Below, piece after piece: positions 1 to 8,844 of a stretch of DNA of 64,000 nt (the first letter of the stretch is position 1; the number at the start of each line of letters is the position of its first letter). The notes beneath the pieces are model-generated. The model saw only the letters and a list, made by a program, of their open reading frames with translations. It ran no database searches and had not been told where the DNA came from. The DNA lies in contig NZ_CP095376.1 in NCBI RefSeq assembly GCF_023008405.1, forward strand, positions 7,916,501 to 7,980,500. Direction: 5' to 3'. The stretch comes from Amycolatopsis sp. FBCC-B4732. GTDB lineage: Bacteria; Actinomycetota; Actinomycetes; Mycobacteriales; Pseudonocardiaceae. The position numbers and the translations under genes are program-made.

Positions 1-99
1 GGACTGTACTTCGTGGGCGTGAAGCGGGACCCGAAGGCCTTCCTGCAGTGGCTGAAGCTGGTCCGGCAGGGCCGCGCGGAGAAGTTCTTCCGCTACTGA
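1..99 (+). CDS. C-terminal end of an unidentified protein (partial)
   Basis: Frame 1 is open from the first base and ends at TGA 97-99, giving the last 32 residues of a protein that starts outside the window. The tail is rich in basic and aromatic residues and ends in FFRY. No family could be recognised from so short a piece. The good codon usage and the hairpin terminator immediately downstream support it as a real gene end. Confidence 0.6.
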   Translation, partial: GLYFVGVKRDPKAFLQWLKLVRQGRAEKFFRY

Positions 100-113
100 G
101 CTTCATCCGGCGA

Positions 114-144
114 AAAAGGGCCCCTTTCTTCCCGGGGCCCTTTT
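114..144. terminator. Bidirectional hairpin terminator
   Basis: Perfect 11-bp inverted repeat: AAAAGGGCCCC at 114-124 and GGGGCCCTTTT at 134-144, loop of 9 nt. The A-run on one side and T-run on the other make it an intrinsic-type terminator in both directions. It sits between the convergent partial gene and the PPE-like gene. Confidence 0.85.
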
Positions 145-155
145 CCGTCACGTCT

Positions 156-1643
156 CTATTCGCCGATGACGGGCGGCGCGGTGCGCAGGTCGGTGCCGAA
201 GACCTCGTCGGGGTCACCCTCGACCAGGTACGTCGGGCGCGAATGCTCGGTGTCCTCGTCACCCTCGCCCTTCTGGCCACGGCCCATGGCACCGCCGGCG
301 CCCATCCCGCCGCGACCGGCCGCACCACCAGCGCCGAGCCCGCCCATCCCGCGTCCGGCGGCGGCTTCGGCCGCACCGATCCCGCCGGGCCGCGCGGCCC
401 CCGAGGCGGCACCCGCGCCGGTCGCGCTGCCGGCCCCCGAGCCACCAGGCCCGAACCCACCGGCCCCGCGGCCGCCACCGCCGCCGCCGACCTTGGAGTT
501 GTAGGCCTCGTCCCCGCCGAAGTTCATCCCGCCGCCCATCGGCATCGGGCTCATCGGCGGCATGCCCCCGAACTGCTGGTTCGGGTTCGTCGTCGACCCG
601 CCGGGAACCGAACCGGGCGTGAAGCCCGACGGCGTGGTCGTACCGGCCGGCAGCAGCCCCGCACCGGTGGTCGAGCCGGGCCCGGAGAACTGCGGCGTCC
701 CGGTGGTGCCGGGGATGTTGCCGGTGGTGAAGTTGTTCGTGCCGCCACCCGGCATGTTCACCGAGTGCCCACCCGGCGTGTTCACGCCCGACGGGGTGTT
801 GATGCCGTTCTTGTCCCCGGTGCCGTTGGGGTCGTCGCTGCCCCCACCGGTGCTGAAGCTGGGCGGAGGCGCGAAGGCGGGCTGCTTCGACGCGGCCTCG
901 TAGAGGTTCTTGTCGTAGGTCGCCATGACCCCGGCGGCCTGGTCGTGCGCCGCCTGGCTGTCCTTCTGCTTCTGGATCGACTTGTCGACGTTGTCGGCCA
1001 GGTTGAAGGGGTTCGAGGTCGCCCAGGAGCCGAACTCGTCCTTCCAGCTGAACGGAATGGGCGCCGGCATGGAGTTCTTCGCCGTCGACGCGGCCTGCCC
1101 CTGGTCGTAGATGGTCTCCGAGGCGAGCTTCGCGTTCTGCGAGTTGGCGTCGGACCACTTGCTGAGGCTGGTGAAGTACTGCTGCGCGTTCTCGGCGGCG
1201 CCGCCTTCCCAGGTGCCCTTGGAAGCGTTGACGGCGGAGTTCATCGACTGGGCGAACTTGTCGAAGACCTGGTGAACCTCATGGTAGGCGGTCGAAACGT
1301 CGGAGACCTGCTGGACGTCGAGGTTGCTCTCCAGGTACTCCTTGAGCTGCTCGTGCTTGTTGCCCTTGTAGTCCGCGTTCGGCGCGTGCAGCCCCTGGAC
1401 GTATTCGACCTTGCGGCCGTCGGTGGCGGCCTTGATGTTCTTTTGGCTGATCTGCTCTTCCTGGTTCTTCGCGTTGATCTGCGCGAAGAACCTCTGGATG
1501 TAGCCGAACAACCCGCTGTCGGGGCCGTAGCCCTCCTCATTCACCTTGTGCATGAGGTACTCGTGGCGCTCCTGCGGTGGCATGGCCTCGATTTTTTCCA
1601 CCGGCAGATCGGGAGTCCGCGGAAACTTTCCTGGTGTGGTCAT
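156..1643 (-). CDS. PPE/WXG100-like type VII secretion substrate with Gly/Pro-rich C-terminus
   Basis: 495 residues. The N-terminal ~200 residues are predicted helical and carry a WEGGAAENAQQYF segment, a variant of the WXG turn of ESX substrates. Residues ~270-450 are low-complexity Gly/Pro/Ala, and the protein ends with a conserved-looking acidic tail (RPTYLVEGDPDEVFGTDLRT). The start was set at ATG 1643 because GGGGGAG lies 6 nt upstream; the longer open frame has no such site. It is the last gene of a minus-strand group with a DUF3558 lipoprotein (11-bp gap), a small helical protein and an EspG-like protein, which fits a secreted ESX cargo. No ESX ATPase or membrane core is visible nearby, so secretion is inferred. 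Confidence 0.7.
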   Translation of the reverse strand: MTTPGKFPRTPDLPVEKIEAMPPQERHEYLMHKVNEEGYGPDSGLFGYIQRFFAQINAKNQEEQISQKNIKAATDGRKVEYVQGLHAPNADYKGNKHEQLKEYLESNLDVQQVSDVSTAYHEVHQVFDKFAQSMNSAVNASKGTWEGGAAENAQQYFTSLSKWSDANSQNAKLASETIYDQGQAASTAKNSMPAPIPFSWKDEFGSWATSNPFNLADNVDKSIQKQKDSQAAHDQAAGVMATYDKNLYEAASKQPAFAPPPSFSTGGGSDDPNGTGDKNGINTPSGVNTPGGHSVNMPGGGTNNFTTGNIPGTTGTPQFSGPGSTTGAGLLPAGTTTPSGFTPGSVPGGSTTNPNQQFGGMPPMSPMPMGGGMNFGGDEAYNSKVGGGGGGRGAGGFGPGGSGAGSATGAGAASGAARPGGIGAAEAAAGRGMGGLGAGGAAGRGGMGAGGAMGRGQKGEGDEDTEHSRPTYLVEGDPDEVFGTDLRTAPPVIGE

Positions 1644-1654
1644 CTGAACTCCCC

Positions 1655-2224
1655 CTACGCCTTGGGCAGCTTCGGCTCGACGGCCTTCGTCGCCACTTCT
1701 TCGGCGACTTGGCAAGCCTTCTCGACCGTCTTCACGGAGATGACGTTCACGTCGACGCGCGACTTGTCGCCCACCCCGAGGGCAACGGTGCAGCCGAGCG
1801 GCGTGGTGCTCGACGCTTCCTTGGCCTTGCGGCCGTTCACGTCGATGTCCTTGACGCCATTGCCCGTGTCGTTGACCGAGTCGAGCGGGGCGTCGTCACG
1901 GATGCCCACGTTGATAGTCATGCTTTCTTCGCTCGCGTCGGTGACGTTGTGCCGGTAACTGCACAAGCGGGCGCCGCCGAGCTTCTTCTCTTCGGGGGCC
2001 TCGAACGTGTTGTACGCGCTGACGTCGGACGCGGTGAGCAAGGTGCAAGGCTCGAGCGAAGTGGTCGAGGCACTGCCGGGATCGGCCGAACTGGACTCAC
2101 CTGCCGAGGACGCCGCCGACGGGGAACCGGCCGGCGAGGCAGTTCCCGGTTGCGTGCTCGTGCAGCCGGACAGTAGGAGGGCACCCGCGGCGACGGGCAG
2201 GACAGCGCGTGCGAGAAGTTTCAT
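1655..2224 (-). CDS. DUF3558 family lipoprotein
   Basis: 189 residues. The signal peptide ends in lipobox LLSGC, with Cys21 as the lipidation site, followed by a Ser/Ala/Pro-rich linker. The domain begins with the DUF3558 hallmark PCTLLTASDV, has a Cys in a CSYRHN context and ends in a helical part with another Cys (KACQVAEEV). The family is extracytoplasmic and common in Pseudonocardiaceae; its biochemical role is unknown. It lies in the same run as the PPE-like and EspG-like genes, suggesting an envelope partner for that module. Two more DUF3558-type proteins occur in this window. Confidence 0.8.
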   Translation of the reverse strand: MKLLARAVLPVAAGALLLSGCTSTQPGTASPAGSPSAASSAGESSSADPGSASTTSLEPCTLLTASDVSAYNTFEAPEEKKLGGARLCSYRHNVTDASEESMTINVGIRDDAPLDSVNDTGNGVKDIDVNGRKAKEASSTTPLGCTVALGVGDKSRVDVNVISVKTVEKACQVAEEVATKAVEPKLPKA

Positions 2225-2230
2225 CGTTCC

Positions 2231-2677
2231 CTACGGCTTGGTCTTCATGGCGTCGAGCGCGGTGTTCTCGGACTCGGAGTACAGGCTGGAAGCCCGGGTC
2301 AAGGCCTTGTTCGCCTGGTCCGCCAACTGTCGGAGCTGGGACAACACGTAACCGGCCGACCCCTCCTCGGCCTGCGACGCGCCCTTCTTGTCGTGAGCCG
2401 CGATGGTGTGCCCATAGGGGTGACTGCCCAGCTGGGGCGACTGGTTCAGGACGTAAGTGGCCTCGTCAAGGCCGCTGAGGTCGTTGATCAGGTCGGTGAG
2501 CGCCTTCTTGATCGGCTCTACGCCTTCCGACGTGATCCGGAAACCGCCGCTGTTTGCCGCGTCGACCAGCTTCTGTGTCTCGGCGGTGACGGCCTGCACC
2601 GCGGCGCCCATGGCATCGGAGGAGAACGGGTTGGCGATGTCCCAAGGGGAGCCGCCCCCGCCGTCAGCTATCTGCAT
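2231..2677 (-). CDS. Small helical protein of the ESX cargo module, unknown function
   Basis: 148 residues, no signal peptide, no membrane segment, rich in helix formers after a Gly-rich N-terminus. I do not recognise a named family. The length, helical character and place directly upstream of the lipoprotein (6-bp gap) and PPE-like gene are like the small WXG100-type partners of ESX substrates, but no clear WXG motif is present; PWDIANPFS near the N-terminus is the nearest Trp context. Calling it a chaperone or co-secreted partner is inference. Confidence 0.6.
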   Translation of the reverse strand: MQIADGGGGSPWDIANPFSSDAMGAAVQAVTAETQKLVDAANSGGFRITSEGVEPIKKALTDLINDLSGLDEATYVLNQSPQLGSHPYGHTIAAHDKKGASQAEEGSAGYVLSQLRQLADQANKALTRASSLYSESENTALDAMKTKP

Positions 2678-2806
2678 CGCAGTCCACCCCGAATTCGCTT
2701 CGCCCGTGCGTGTGCACCCGGAAGTCTACTAGCCGGGCACCCAGCGCAACCTCGGTTCACCGATCTTCCCCTGGGACGCACCGGGCACCCGCGCGGTTCC
2801 CGAAGC

Positions 2807-3571
2807 TCAGAACTGCCCTTCGAGCTGGGCGTACAGCTGCTGGGCCAGGCGGGCGTTGTCGGCCGGGGCGTACGTGAGCCAGCGCTGGCCGTCCGCTGCT
2901 GTCCTCGACGACATCAGCCAGCGGCCGGCCGGGGTGTCGAACCAGGCCAGGGGTGGGTACGTGCCGCCGCGGGTCTGGGCCGTGAACTGGCCGACCCGCT
3001 TCTTCGGTTCCTGGAAGACGCGCTCGATCATGCGGACCTGGGGGCCGCTGCCGCCGCTGTGGGCGCGGGGGGCGCTGACGCCCGCGAACGGGTCGTACGC
3101 CTCGTCGCGGCGCTGGGTTCGGGGCTGCTGGGCCGGCCTCGAAATGGTCACCGACTGGCCGGGGGCAGCCGGGGTGAGCGGGAGGAGGTCGACGATCGCC
3201 GGGACGATGCCGGTCGGGCGGACCTCCTCGAACACGATGAGGTTCTCCTCCTGCTTGGCGAGCACCGCGAACTGGCCGTCGGAGGCGACCTTCGCGAACA
3301 GCTGGCGGTCGCCCAGCTCGGCGGCCGCGGTGATGGTCACGGTGCCGCGGACGAACGTGGTCAGGGCCAGCTCGGCGTCCGGGTCGAGGCGGCCGCGGCT
3401 CCACAGCCCGCGGCCGGTCAGGTCGCGGACGACGGCGTCGCGGATCATCGCGCGCTGCTCGACGGTCGTGCCGACGTGCGGCACCTCGAACGGCGTCGGC
3501 GCGCGGCCCAGCCCGAGCTGTTCGAGCAGGATGTCCACCGCTGCCAGCGACAGCGAGAACGAGTGCGGCAT
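2807..3571 (-). CDS. ESX secretion-associated protein, EspG family
   Basis: 254 residues from ATG 3571; a second ATG at 3580 is possible, but GGGGGATGGA is better spaced for 3571. The sequence shows the EspG fold pattern: an N-terminal segment (SFSLSLAAVDILLEQLGLG), a central FVRGTVTI strand region, and a C-terminal part with YPPLAWFDTPAGRW and AQQLYAQLEGQF. EspG proteins are cytosolic chaperones that bind PE/PPE substrates of type VII secretion. It is the promoter-proximal gene of the group, 129 bp upstream of the next gene, and diverges from a small plus-strand gene. Confidence 0.75.
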   Translation of the reverse strand: MPHSFSLSLAAVDILLEQLGLGRAPTPFEVPHVGTTVEQRAMIRDAVVRDLTGRGLWSRGRLDPDAELALTTFVRGTVTITAAAELGDRQLFAKVASDGQFAVLAKQEENLIVFEEVRPTGIVPAIVDLLPLTPAAPGQSVTISRPAQQPRTQRRDEAYDPFAGVSAPRAHSGGSGPQVRMIERVFQEPKKRVGQFTAQTRGGTYPPLAWFDTPAGRWLMSSRTAADGQRWLTYAPADNARLAQQLYAQLEGQF

Positions 3572-3685
3572 CGCTTCCATCCCCCCGAGGGTTCTTCCGA
3601 TCTCGGGGAACGGTACCGCCACCGGGTGCTCCGCCCTCAGCGAACCCGCTTGCCGCGCGAAGATCGCCGCTGGTCCGATGGACGC

Positions 3686-3931
3686 ATGGCCGACCCGAAA
3701 CCCGCACTCGTGCTGCACCTCGCCACCGGCGGGCAACCGCTGCTGTTCGCGCTGACGACCGAAGAATCCGGGAAGCTGGCGGGCAAGCTCGCCCAGCTCG
3801 TGAAGACCGGCGCCGTCGAGACGGTGACCACCAAGGACCACTCCGAAGTCGCGATCAACTTCGCCCACGTGGCCGCCGCGTACGTCGACGACCTCACCCG
3901 CAAGAACACCGTCTTCGGCATCCACGGCTGA
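3686..3931 (+). CDS. Small conserved-type hypothetical protein (81 aa)
   Basis: The ATG at 3686 opens an 81-residue soluble protein with alternating strands and one helix (ESGKLAGKLAQLVKTGAVETV). No signal or membrane segment. I do not recognise the family. Starts further upstream in this frame would run into the EspG promoter region and read as a shadow frame, so 3686 was chosen; the Shine-Dalgarno is weak. A strong hairpin follows the stop at once, which supports a real gene end. Confidence 0.6.
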   Translation: MADPKPALVLHLATGGQPLLFALTTEESGKLAGKLAQLVKTGAVETVTTKDHSEVAINFAHVAAAYVDDLTRKNTVFGIHG

Positions 3932-3933
3932 AA

Positions 3934-3973
3934 CGGCGAAGGCCGCCTCACGAATGTGAGACGGCCTTCGCCG
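3934..3973. terminator. Bidirectional hairpin terminator
   Basis: Near-perfect stem: CGGCGAAGGCCG (3934-3945) with CGGCCTTCGCCG (3962-3973), then CTCAC/GTGAG (3947-3951 and 3956-3960) around a GAAT loop, with a single C/A mismatch. It separates the small gene from the convergent glfT2. Confidence 0.85.
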
Positions 3974-3985
3974 AAGTAAGCGAAC

Positions 3986-5905
3986 TCAGAGCTTGTACAG
4001 GCGCTTCCAGTTCTCGCGCGAGGTCAGCTCGGGCATGGCGCGCTTGTACTGCTCCTGCACCGCCGCGCCTTCCTTGCGGAGCCGCTGGACGACCTTCGCG
4101 CCGCGCTTGGCCAGGTCGAACATCTTGACCTTGTCGTAGGACCGGACGCGGACGCCTTCCTGGTTCGCGTCCGTCACGACCGCCGTGTCGAACAGGGCGA
4201 TGTGCCACCAGTTCGCCTCGTCGATCGGCACCGCGCCGAGGCCGAAGCGGCTGCGGCCGAGCACCCGGTCGAGCACGCGCTTGATCAGCACCAGGCGCTG
4301 CATGCTGGGCCGCGGCGCGCTGTTGATGATGCCGATGTCGTTGGACGCGATGCCCGGGACGTCGGTCGCCTTGTGGCGCTTGGTCTCCGGGTACTGGTCG
4401 CGGATCCGGCGGATCTCCTTCATCGCCTCGACGCCGCCGTCACGCAGGACCTCCGGGCCCTCGAGGAAGTCCTCGACGGCCTTGATCAGCGTGGCCGACA
4501 GGCCGTACTGCATGCCGAGCAGGTAGCGCACCAGCTGCGCGAGCAGCACCCGCGAGAGCAGGTTCAGGTTGAACGGCGAGTGCAGCGCGGCGGTGATGAT
4601 CGAGTTGCGCAGGTTGAAGTACCGGTGCCACTCGTCCCAGTCCTTCATGTGGAAGTCCGCGTGCCACACGCCCGCACCCGGCAGGGTGACGGTCGGGAAG
4701 CCGTGCGCGCGGGCCCGGTAGGAGTACTCGGCGTCGTCCCACTGGAAGAAGAACGGCAGCGGGTAGCCGGTCGCCTGGACGACCTCGTAGGGGATCAGGC
4801 ACGACCACCAGCCGTTGTAGCCGGCGTCGAGGCGGCGCTCCTGGCGGTTCGGCTTCAGCGTCTCCTCGTCCACGCCGAGCAGGTCCGCCGTCGACAGCGA
4901 GTGCTCGACCGGCTGGCCGGGCTCGAGGGTGTTGAGCCGGGCGTACTCGGCGCCGACGTGCAGCTGGTTCGGGTGGAACAGGTTCAGCATCTGGCCGCCG
5001 ACGATGATCGGGTTGGCGGCGCGGTTCGAGAACGCCGTCATCCGGATCACCAGGTCCGGCTCGAGCAGGACGTCGTCGTCCATGAACAGGACGTTCGCGT
5101 GCTCGGTCGCGGTGTGCCCGGCGACCTCGAAGAGGCCGCGGGTGAAGCCGCCGGCGCCGCCGAGGTTCGGCTGCTTGATGTAGTGCAGCTTGTCGGCGAG
5201 GTCCTTCGCGACCTGCTCGAAGCCTTCGCGGGACTCGACGAGGTCGGTGCCCTGGTCGGCGACGTAGATGGCGTCCAGGGTCTCCAGCGAGGAGACGTCC
5301 GCGGCGAGCGCCTGGAGGTTCTTCAGGCAGTCGTCGGCGCGGTTCATCGTGCAGATGGTCACCGCGGTCGGGCGGATCTTCTCCGGGGCCTCGACCGTCC
5401 AGCGGACCTGCTCGACGCGCAGCGTCTGGCCGCCCTCGGTTTCGAGGTCGAGCCAGAGCGCGCCGCCGTCGTAGAACTTGTCGAGCTTGCCGGTCAGCGT
5501 CACCTTCGCCTGCTTGGCGTCGGCGACCTGCTCGGCCTCGATCACGCGGGGCTCGCCCTCGACGTCGGACGCGCCCATGGACAGCAGGCCGGTGCCGGTC
5601 ACGACGGCCTCGACGGAGACCTCGGACACGTCCGTCCAGCGCTGCCAGTAGCTGGCCGGGAACCGGCCGAAGTACGTGTTGCCCGACACCTTGGAGGCGG
5701 GCTCGAGCGAGATGGCCGCACGTTCCCGCACGGCCGAGCCCCACTCGAGCTCGGCGTACAGGTCCTTGCTGACGATCGGCGCGGGGCCGGCGTAGAGCCC
5801 GCGCTGCGCCGTCAGGCGACCCTGCGGAGTGTGCTCGGTGAACCGCGTCTCGGCGGCCGCGCCGGCTTGGGTGGTCGGCGCCGGGGTGGCTGTTTTACCG
5901 GGCAT
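3986..5905 (-). CDS. glfT2: Galactofuranosyltransferase GlfT2
   Basis: 639 residues. GT2-type polymerase that extends the galactan of arabinogalactan from UDP-galactofuranose on the cytoplasmic face. There is an N-terminal beta-rich domain (to ~170), then the GT-A core with ICTMNR at ~184-189, the metal-binding DDD at 276-278 (FMDDDVLL), WDD at 389-391 and a His in WHADFH near 415, matching the D256-D258, D371/D372 and H396 set known in M. tuberculosis GlfT2. A helical C-terminal domain follows. Start ATG 5905 is preceded by GAGGAA. The gtrA-like gene ends 8 bp upstream, so they are probably cotranscribed. The orthologue is Rv3808c, there next to glf; here glf is 8 kb away. Confidence 0.95.
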   Translation of the reverse strand: MPGKTATPAPTTQAGAAAETRFTEHTPQGRLTAQRGLYAGPAPIVSKDLYAELEWGSAVRERAAISLEPASKVSGNTYFGRFPASYWQRWTDVSEVSVEAVVTGTGLLSMGASDVEGEPRVIEAEQVADAKQAKVTLTGKLDKFYDGGALWLDLETEGGQTLRVEQVRWTVEAPEKIRPTAVTICTMNRADDCLKNLQALAADVSSLETLDAIYVADQGTDLVESREGFEQVAKDLADKLHYIKQPNLGGAGGFTRGLFEVAGHTATEHANVLFMDDDVLLEPDLVIRMTAFSNRAANPIIVGGQMLNLFHPNQLHVGAEYARLNTLEPGQPVEHSLSTADLLGVDEETLKPNRQERRLDAGYNGWWSCLIPYEVVQATGYPLPFFFQWDDAEYSYRARAHGFPTVTLPGAGVWHADFHMKDWDEWHRYFNLRNSIITAALHSPFNLNLLSRVLLAQLVRYLLGMQYGLSATLIKAVEDFLEGPEVLRDGGVEAMKEIRRIRDQYPETKRHKATDVPGIASNDIGIINSAPRPSMQRLVLIKRVLDRVLGRSRFGLGAVPIDEANWWHIALFDTAVVTDANQEGVRVRSYDKVKMFDLAKRGAKVVQRLRKEGAAVQEQYKRAMPELTSRENWKRLYKL

Positions 5906-5913
5906 TGAGTTCC

Positions 5914-6453
5914 TCAGTTCTCCTCGGTCGACGGCTCGCGGAAGACGACCCACTTGAGCATCACGAAATTGATCACCGTGGCGGTTGCCTGCGACACGGC
6001 CCAGCACAGTGTGTGCTGCCACGCGGACTCCGGCAGAACCTGCAGCATCAGCTGGTTCACCCCGACCGCGACGAAGAACGTCACGGTGTAGAGCAGGACG
6101 AACGAGCCGACCTGCGCCTTCCCGTCACGGCGCCCGCCGGAGAAGGTGAACTTCCGGTTCAGGAAGAACGCAGTGGTCGTGCCCACGATGAAAGAGATAG
6201 CGCGGGCGACGTCGACCCACGGTGAAGTGGCCATGCCTGCCACCTGGGTCAGCAGCGTGTACGTGCCCAGGTCGACCAGGGCGCAGAAGCCACCGATCAG
6301 GGCGAAGCGAATGAGCTGCCCGAGCAGTCCGATGGAGGACGGCTGCCCACCCGCCGTTGGGGGGTCCAGGGGGGCTCGCCCCCCGGCTGGGGCCTGGGGC
6401 TCGGCCCCAGACATCGCAGCTGCGATGTCGGCTTGCGGATCGGTCGCCACCAC
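5914..6453 (-). CDS. GtrA family membrane protein
   Basis: 179 residues with four membrane segments (roughly 48-67, 80-98, 116-136, 148-166); GGFCALVDLGTYTLL and FLNRKFTFSG are typical of the GtrA/DPMS-like family. The M. tuberculosis homologue Rv3789 sits beside dprE1 and has been linked to arabinan synthesis, either as a decaprenyl-phosphoryl-arabinose flippase candidate or as a partner of AftA. It is divergent from dprE1 and directly upstream of glfT2. The N-terminal ~45 residues are extra compared with Rv3789 (121 aa) and are encoded by a palindromic repeat, so the true start is uncertain (6453 or 6414). Confidence 0.85.
   Translation of the reverse strand: MVATDPQADIAAAMSGAEPQAPAGGRAPLDPPTAGGQPSSIGLLGQLIRFALIGGFCALVDLGTYTLLTQVAGMATSPWVDVARAISFIVGTTTAFFLNRKFTFSGGRRDGKAQVGSFVLLYTVTFFVAVGVNQLMLQVLPESAWQHTLCWAVSQATATVINFVMLKWVVFREPSTEEN
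6369..6429. repeat. Palindromic REP-like element in the 5' end of the gtrA gene
   Basis: Three consecutive inverted repeats: GGGGGG-CTCG-CCCCCC (6369-6384), CTGGGGC-TCG-GCCCCAG (6394-6410) and a perfect 20-bp palindrome GACATCGCAGCTGCGATGTC (6410-6429). The stretch is unlike neighbouring coding DNA and encodes the non-conserved Pro/Gly/Ala N-terminus of the GtrA-like protein. Confidence 0.75.
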
Positions 6454-6632
6454 TGCTTTACCTCGTTGCCTGAGTCATGGTCACCCGCGCGGGCGCTTGT
6501 GCCTTGATGCGCAAAGTGTAGAAGCGAGCACTTCAGGGTCACGTTCCGGGCGTCCTTCGGCGTGGCTACTCCATCCATGCCCCCGCCACCACCCTCATCG
6601 GAGGCGCTTCGCGCCGCTGGTTTACTGAACGG

Positions 6633-8003
6633 GTGACCCAAGTACCCGAGACACAGCGACGCACGCTCACGGGCTGGGCGCGGACGGCCCCGACCACCGC
6701 CGACGTCCTGAGCACCGCGGACGTCGATGCCATCGCCCGCGCCGTGACGCGGGCCGGCGAGCGCGGTGTCATCGCGCGCGGCCTCGGCCGCTCCTACGGC
6801 GACCCGGCGCAGAACGCGGGCGGCCTGGTCGTCGACATGACCGCGCTGAACCGCATCCACTCGATCGACCCGGACAGCGCGCTGGTCGACCTGGACGCCG
6901 GCGTCAGCCTCGACCAGCTGATGCGCGAGGCGCTGCCGCACGGTCTGTGGGTCCCGGTGCTCCCGGGCACCCGCCAGGTGACGATCGGCGGCGCGATCGC
7001 CAACGACATCCACGGCAAGAACCACCACAGCGCGGGCAGCTTCGGCAACCACGTCGTGTCGATGGACCTGATCACCGCCGACGGCCGGATCCGCACGCTG
7101 ACGCCGGAGGGCCCGGAAGCCGAGCTGTTCTGGGCGACCGTCGCCGGCATCGGCCTGACCGGGATCATCGTCCGGGCGAAGATCCGGATGACCAAGACGG
7201 AGACCGCGTACTTCCTCGCGGACAACGAGCGCACGGACAACCTCGACGAGACGCTCGAGCTGGTCAGCAACGGCTCCGACGACAAGTACACGTATTCGTC
7301 GGCGTGGTTCGACACGATCTCGACCGGCTCGAAGCTGGGCCGCGCCGCCTTCGGCCGCGGCTCGCTGGCCAAGCTGGACGAGCTGCCGCCCAAGCTGCGC
7401 GCGAACCCGCTCAAGTTCGACGCCCCGCAGCTGGCGACGCTGCCGGACATCTTCCCGAACGGTCTGGCCAACAAGCTGACCTTCGGCGGGATCGGCGAGC
7501 TGTACTACCGGAAGACGCCGAAGGAAGCCCGCGGCGTCATCCAGAACCTCACGGCCTTCTACCACCCGCTGGACATGTTCGGCGAGTGGAACCGCGCCTA
7601 CGGCTCCAAGGGTTTCCTGCAGTACCAGTTCTCGACGCCGCTGAACGCGCACGAGCCGCTGCGCAAGATCGTCCGGAAGATCGCCGAGTCGGGGCACGTG
7701 TCCTTCCTCAACGTCTTCAAGCGGATGGGCGAGGGCAACGCGGCGCCGCTGTCGTTCCCGCACCCGGGCTGGATGGTCTGCGTCGACTTCCCGATCAAGC
7801 AGGGCCTCGGCCGCTTCTGCCAGGAGCTCGACGACGACGTCCTGGAGCTGGGCGGGCGGCTGTACACCGCGAAGGACTCGCGCACCACGCCCGAGACGTT
7901 CGCGAAGATGTACCCGCGGCTCGAAGAATGGCGCAAGATCCGCGCTTCCGTTGACCCCGAAGGCGTTTTCGCCTCTGACATGAGCCGGAGGCTCGAACTG
8001 TGA
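6633..8003 (+). CDS. dprE1: Decaprenylphosphoryl-beta-D-ribose 2'-oxidase DprE1
   Basis: 456 residues from GTG 6633. FAD-dependent oxidase of the VAO family that oxidises decaprenyl-phosphoryl-ribose to the 2-keto intermediate, the first half of DPR to DPA epimerisation. Visible features: FAD-binding RGLGRSYGD (~49-57), [16 protein letters not shown] (~117-132) with the flavin-contacting His, and Cys383 in MVCVDFPIK, equivalent to M. tuberculosis Cys387, the residue attacked by benzothiazinones. The C-terminus [12 protein letters not shown] is typical. It overlaps dprE2 by a GTGA junction, and the two proteins act as a pair. Retention of Cys suggests benzothiazinone sensitivity (inference). 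Confidence 0.96.
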   Translation: MTQVPETQRRTLTGWARTAPTTADVLSTADVDAIARAVTRAGERGVIARGLGRSYGDPAQNAGGLVVDMTALNRIHSIDPDSALVDLDAGVSLDQLMREALPHGLWVPVLPGTRQVTIGGAIANDIHGKNHHSAGSFGNHVVSMDLITADGRIRTLTPEGPEAELFWATVAGIGLTGIIVRAKIRMTKTETAYFLADNERTDNLDETLELVSNGSDDKYTYSSAWFDTISTGSKLGRAAFGRGSLAKLDELPPKLRANPLKFDAPQLATLPDIFPNGLANKLTFGGIGELYYRKTPKEARGVIQNLTAFYHPLDMFGEWNRAYGSKGFLQYQFSTPLNAHEPLRKIVRKIAESGHVSFLNVFKRMGEGNAAPLSFPHPGWMVCVDFPIKQGLGRFCQELDDDVLELGGRLYTAKDSRTTPETFAKMYPRLEEWRKIRASVDPEGVFASDMSRRLEL

Positions 8004-8755
8004 TCGACGCGGTGGGCAACCCCCAATCCCTGCTCCTGCTCGGCGGCACCTCCGACATCGCGCTGGCGATCGCCGAGAAGTACCTGGCCGAGAAGCCCCT
8101 GCGGGTCGTGCTGGCCGCGCGCCCGTCGCCCCGGCTGGACGCGGCCGCGCAGCGCCTGAAGGACCGCGGCGCCGAGGTGTCCACTGTGGACTTCGACGCC
8201 AAGGACACGGCGTCGCACCCGGGCGTGCTGGCCAAGGCGTTCGAGGGCGGCGACATCGACGTGGCCGTCGTGGCGTTCGGCCTGCTCGGCGACCCGGAAG
8301 AGGTCTGGCAGGACCACGCGAAGGCCGTCGAGCTGGCGACCGTGAACTACACGGCCGCGGTGTCGGTCGGCGTCGCGCTGTCGGAGAAGCTCAAGGCGCA
8401 GGGCCACGGCACGGTGATCGCGCTGTCGTCGGTGGCCGGCGAGCGCGTCCGGCGGTCCAACTTCGTCTACGGCTCCACGAAGGCCGGTTTCGACGGCTTC
8501 TACCTGGGTCTGGGCGAGGCGCTCGCGCCGTCCGGCGTGCAGGTGACGGTCGTCCGGCCGGGCCACGTCAAGACGAAGATGACCGAGGGCCTGAAGGACG
8601 CTCCCCTGGCGCAGACCGCCGAGCAGGTGGCGGAGACCGCCGTCTCGGCCGCGCGGGCGGGCAAGGACCTCGTGTGGGCGCCGGCGCAGTTCCGCCTGGT
8701 GATGTCGGCGCTGCGGCACGTGCCGCGGCCGATCTTCCGCAAGCTCCCGATCTAG
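8000..8755 (+). CDS. dprE2: Decaprenylphosphoryl-2-keto-beta-D-erythro-pentose reductase DprE2
   Basis: 251 residues from GTG 8000, which overlaps the dprE1 stop (GTGA), so translation is probably coupled. Short-chain dehydrogenase with nucleotide-binding [13 protein letters not shown] (~18-30), catalytic Ser in ALSSVAGE and YGSTK (Tyr/Lys), and the C-terminal RPGHVKTKM. It reduces the keto product of DprE1 to decaprenyl-phosphoryl-arabinose, the arabinan donor. A VC0807-type membrane gene follows after 89 bp. Confidence 0.95.
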   Translation: MIDAVGNPQSLLLLGGTSDIALAIAEKYLAEKPLRVVLAARPSPRLDAAAQRLKDRGAEVSTVDFDAKDTASHPGVLAKAFEGGDIDVAVVAFGLLGDPEEVWQDHAKAVELATVNYTAAVSVGVALSEKLKAQGHGTVIALSSVAGERVRRSNFVYGSTKAGFDGFYLGLGEALAPSGVQVTVVRPGHVKTKMTEGLKDAPLAQTAEQVAETAVSAARAGKDLVWAPAQFRLVMSALRHVPRPIFRKLPI

Positions 8756-8844
8756 GGCGTCCACCCGGGGGTTGACCCGGAACTCCATCCGGGCCCGGTC
8801 CGGACGCCGATGTGCCGTCGTGGTCGTCGAAACAGACTGTCACC

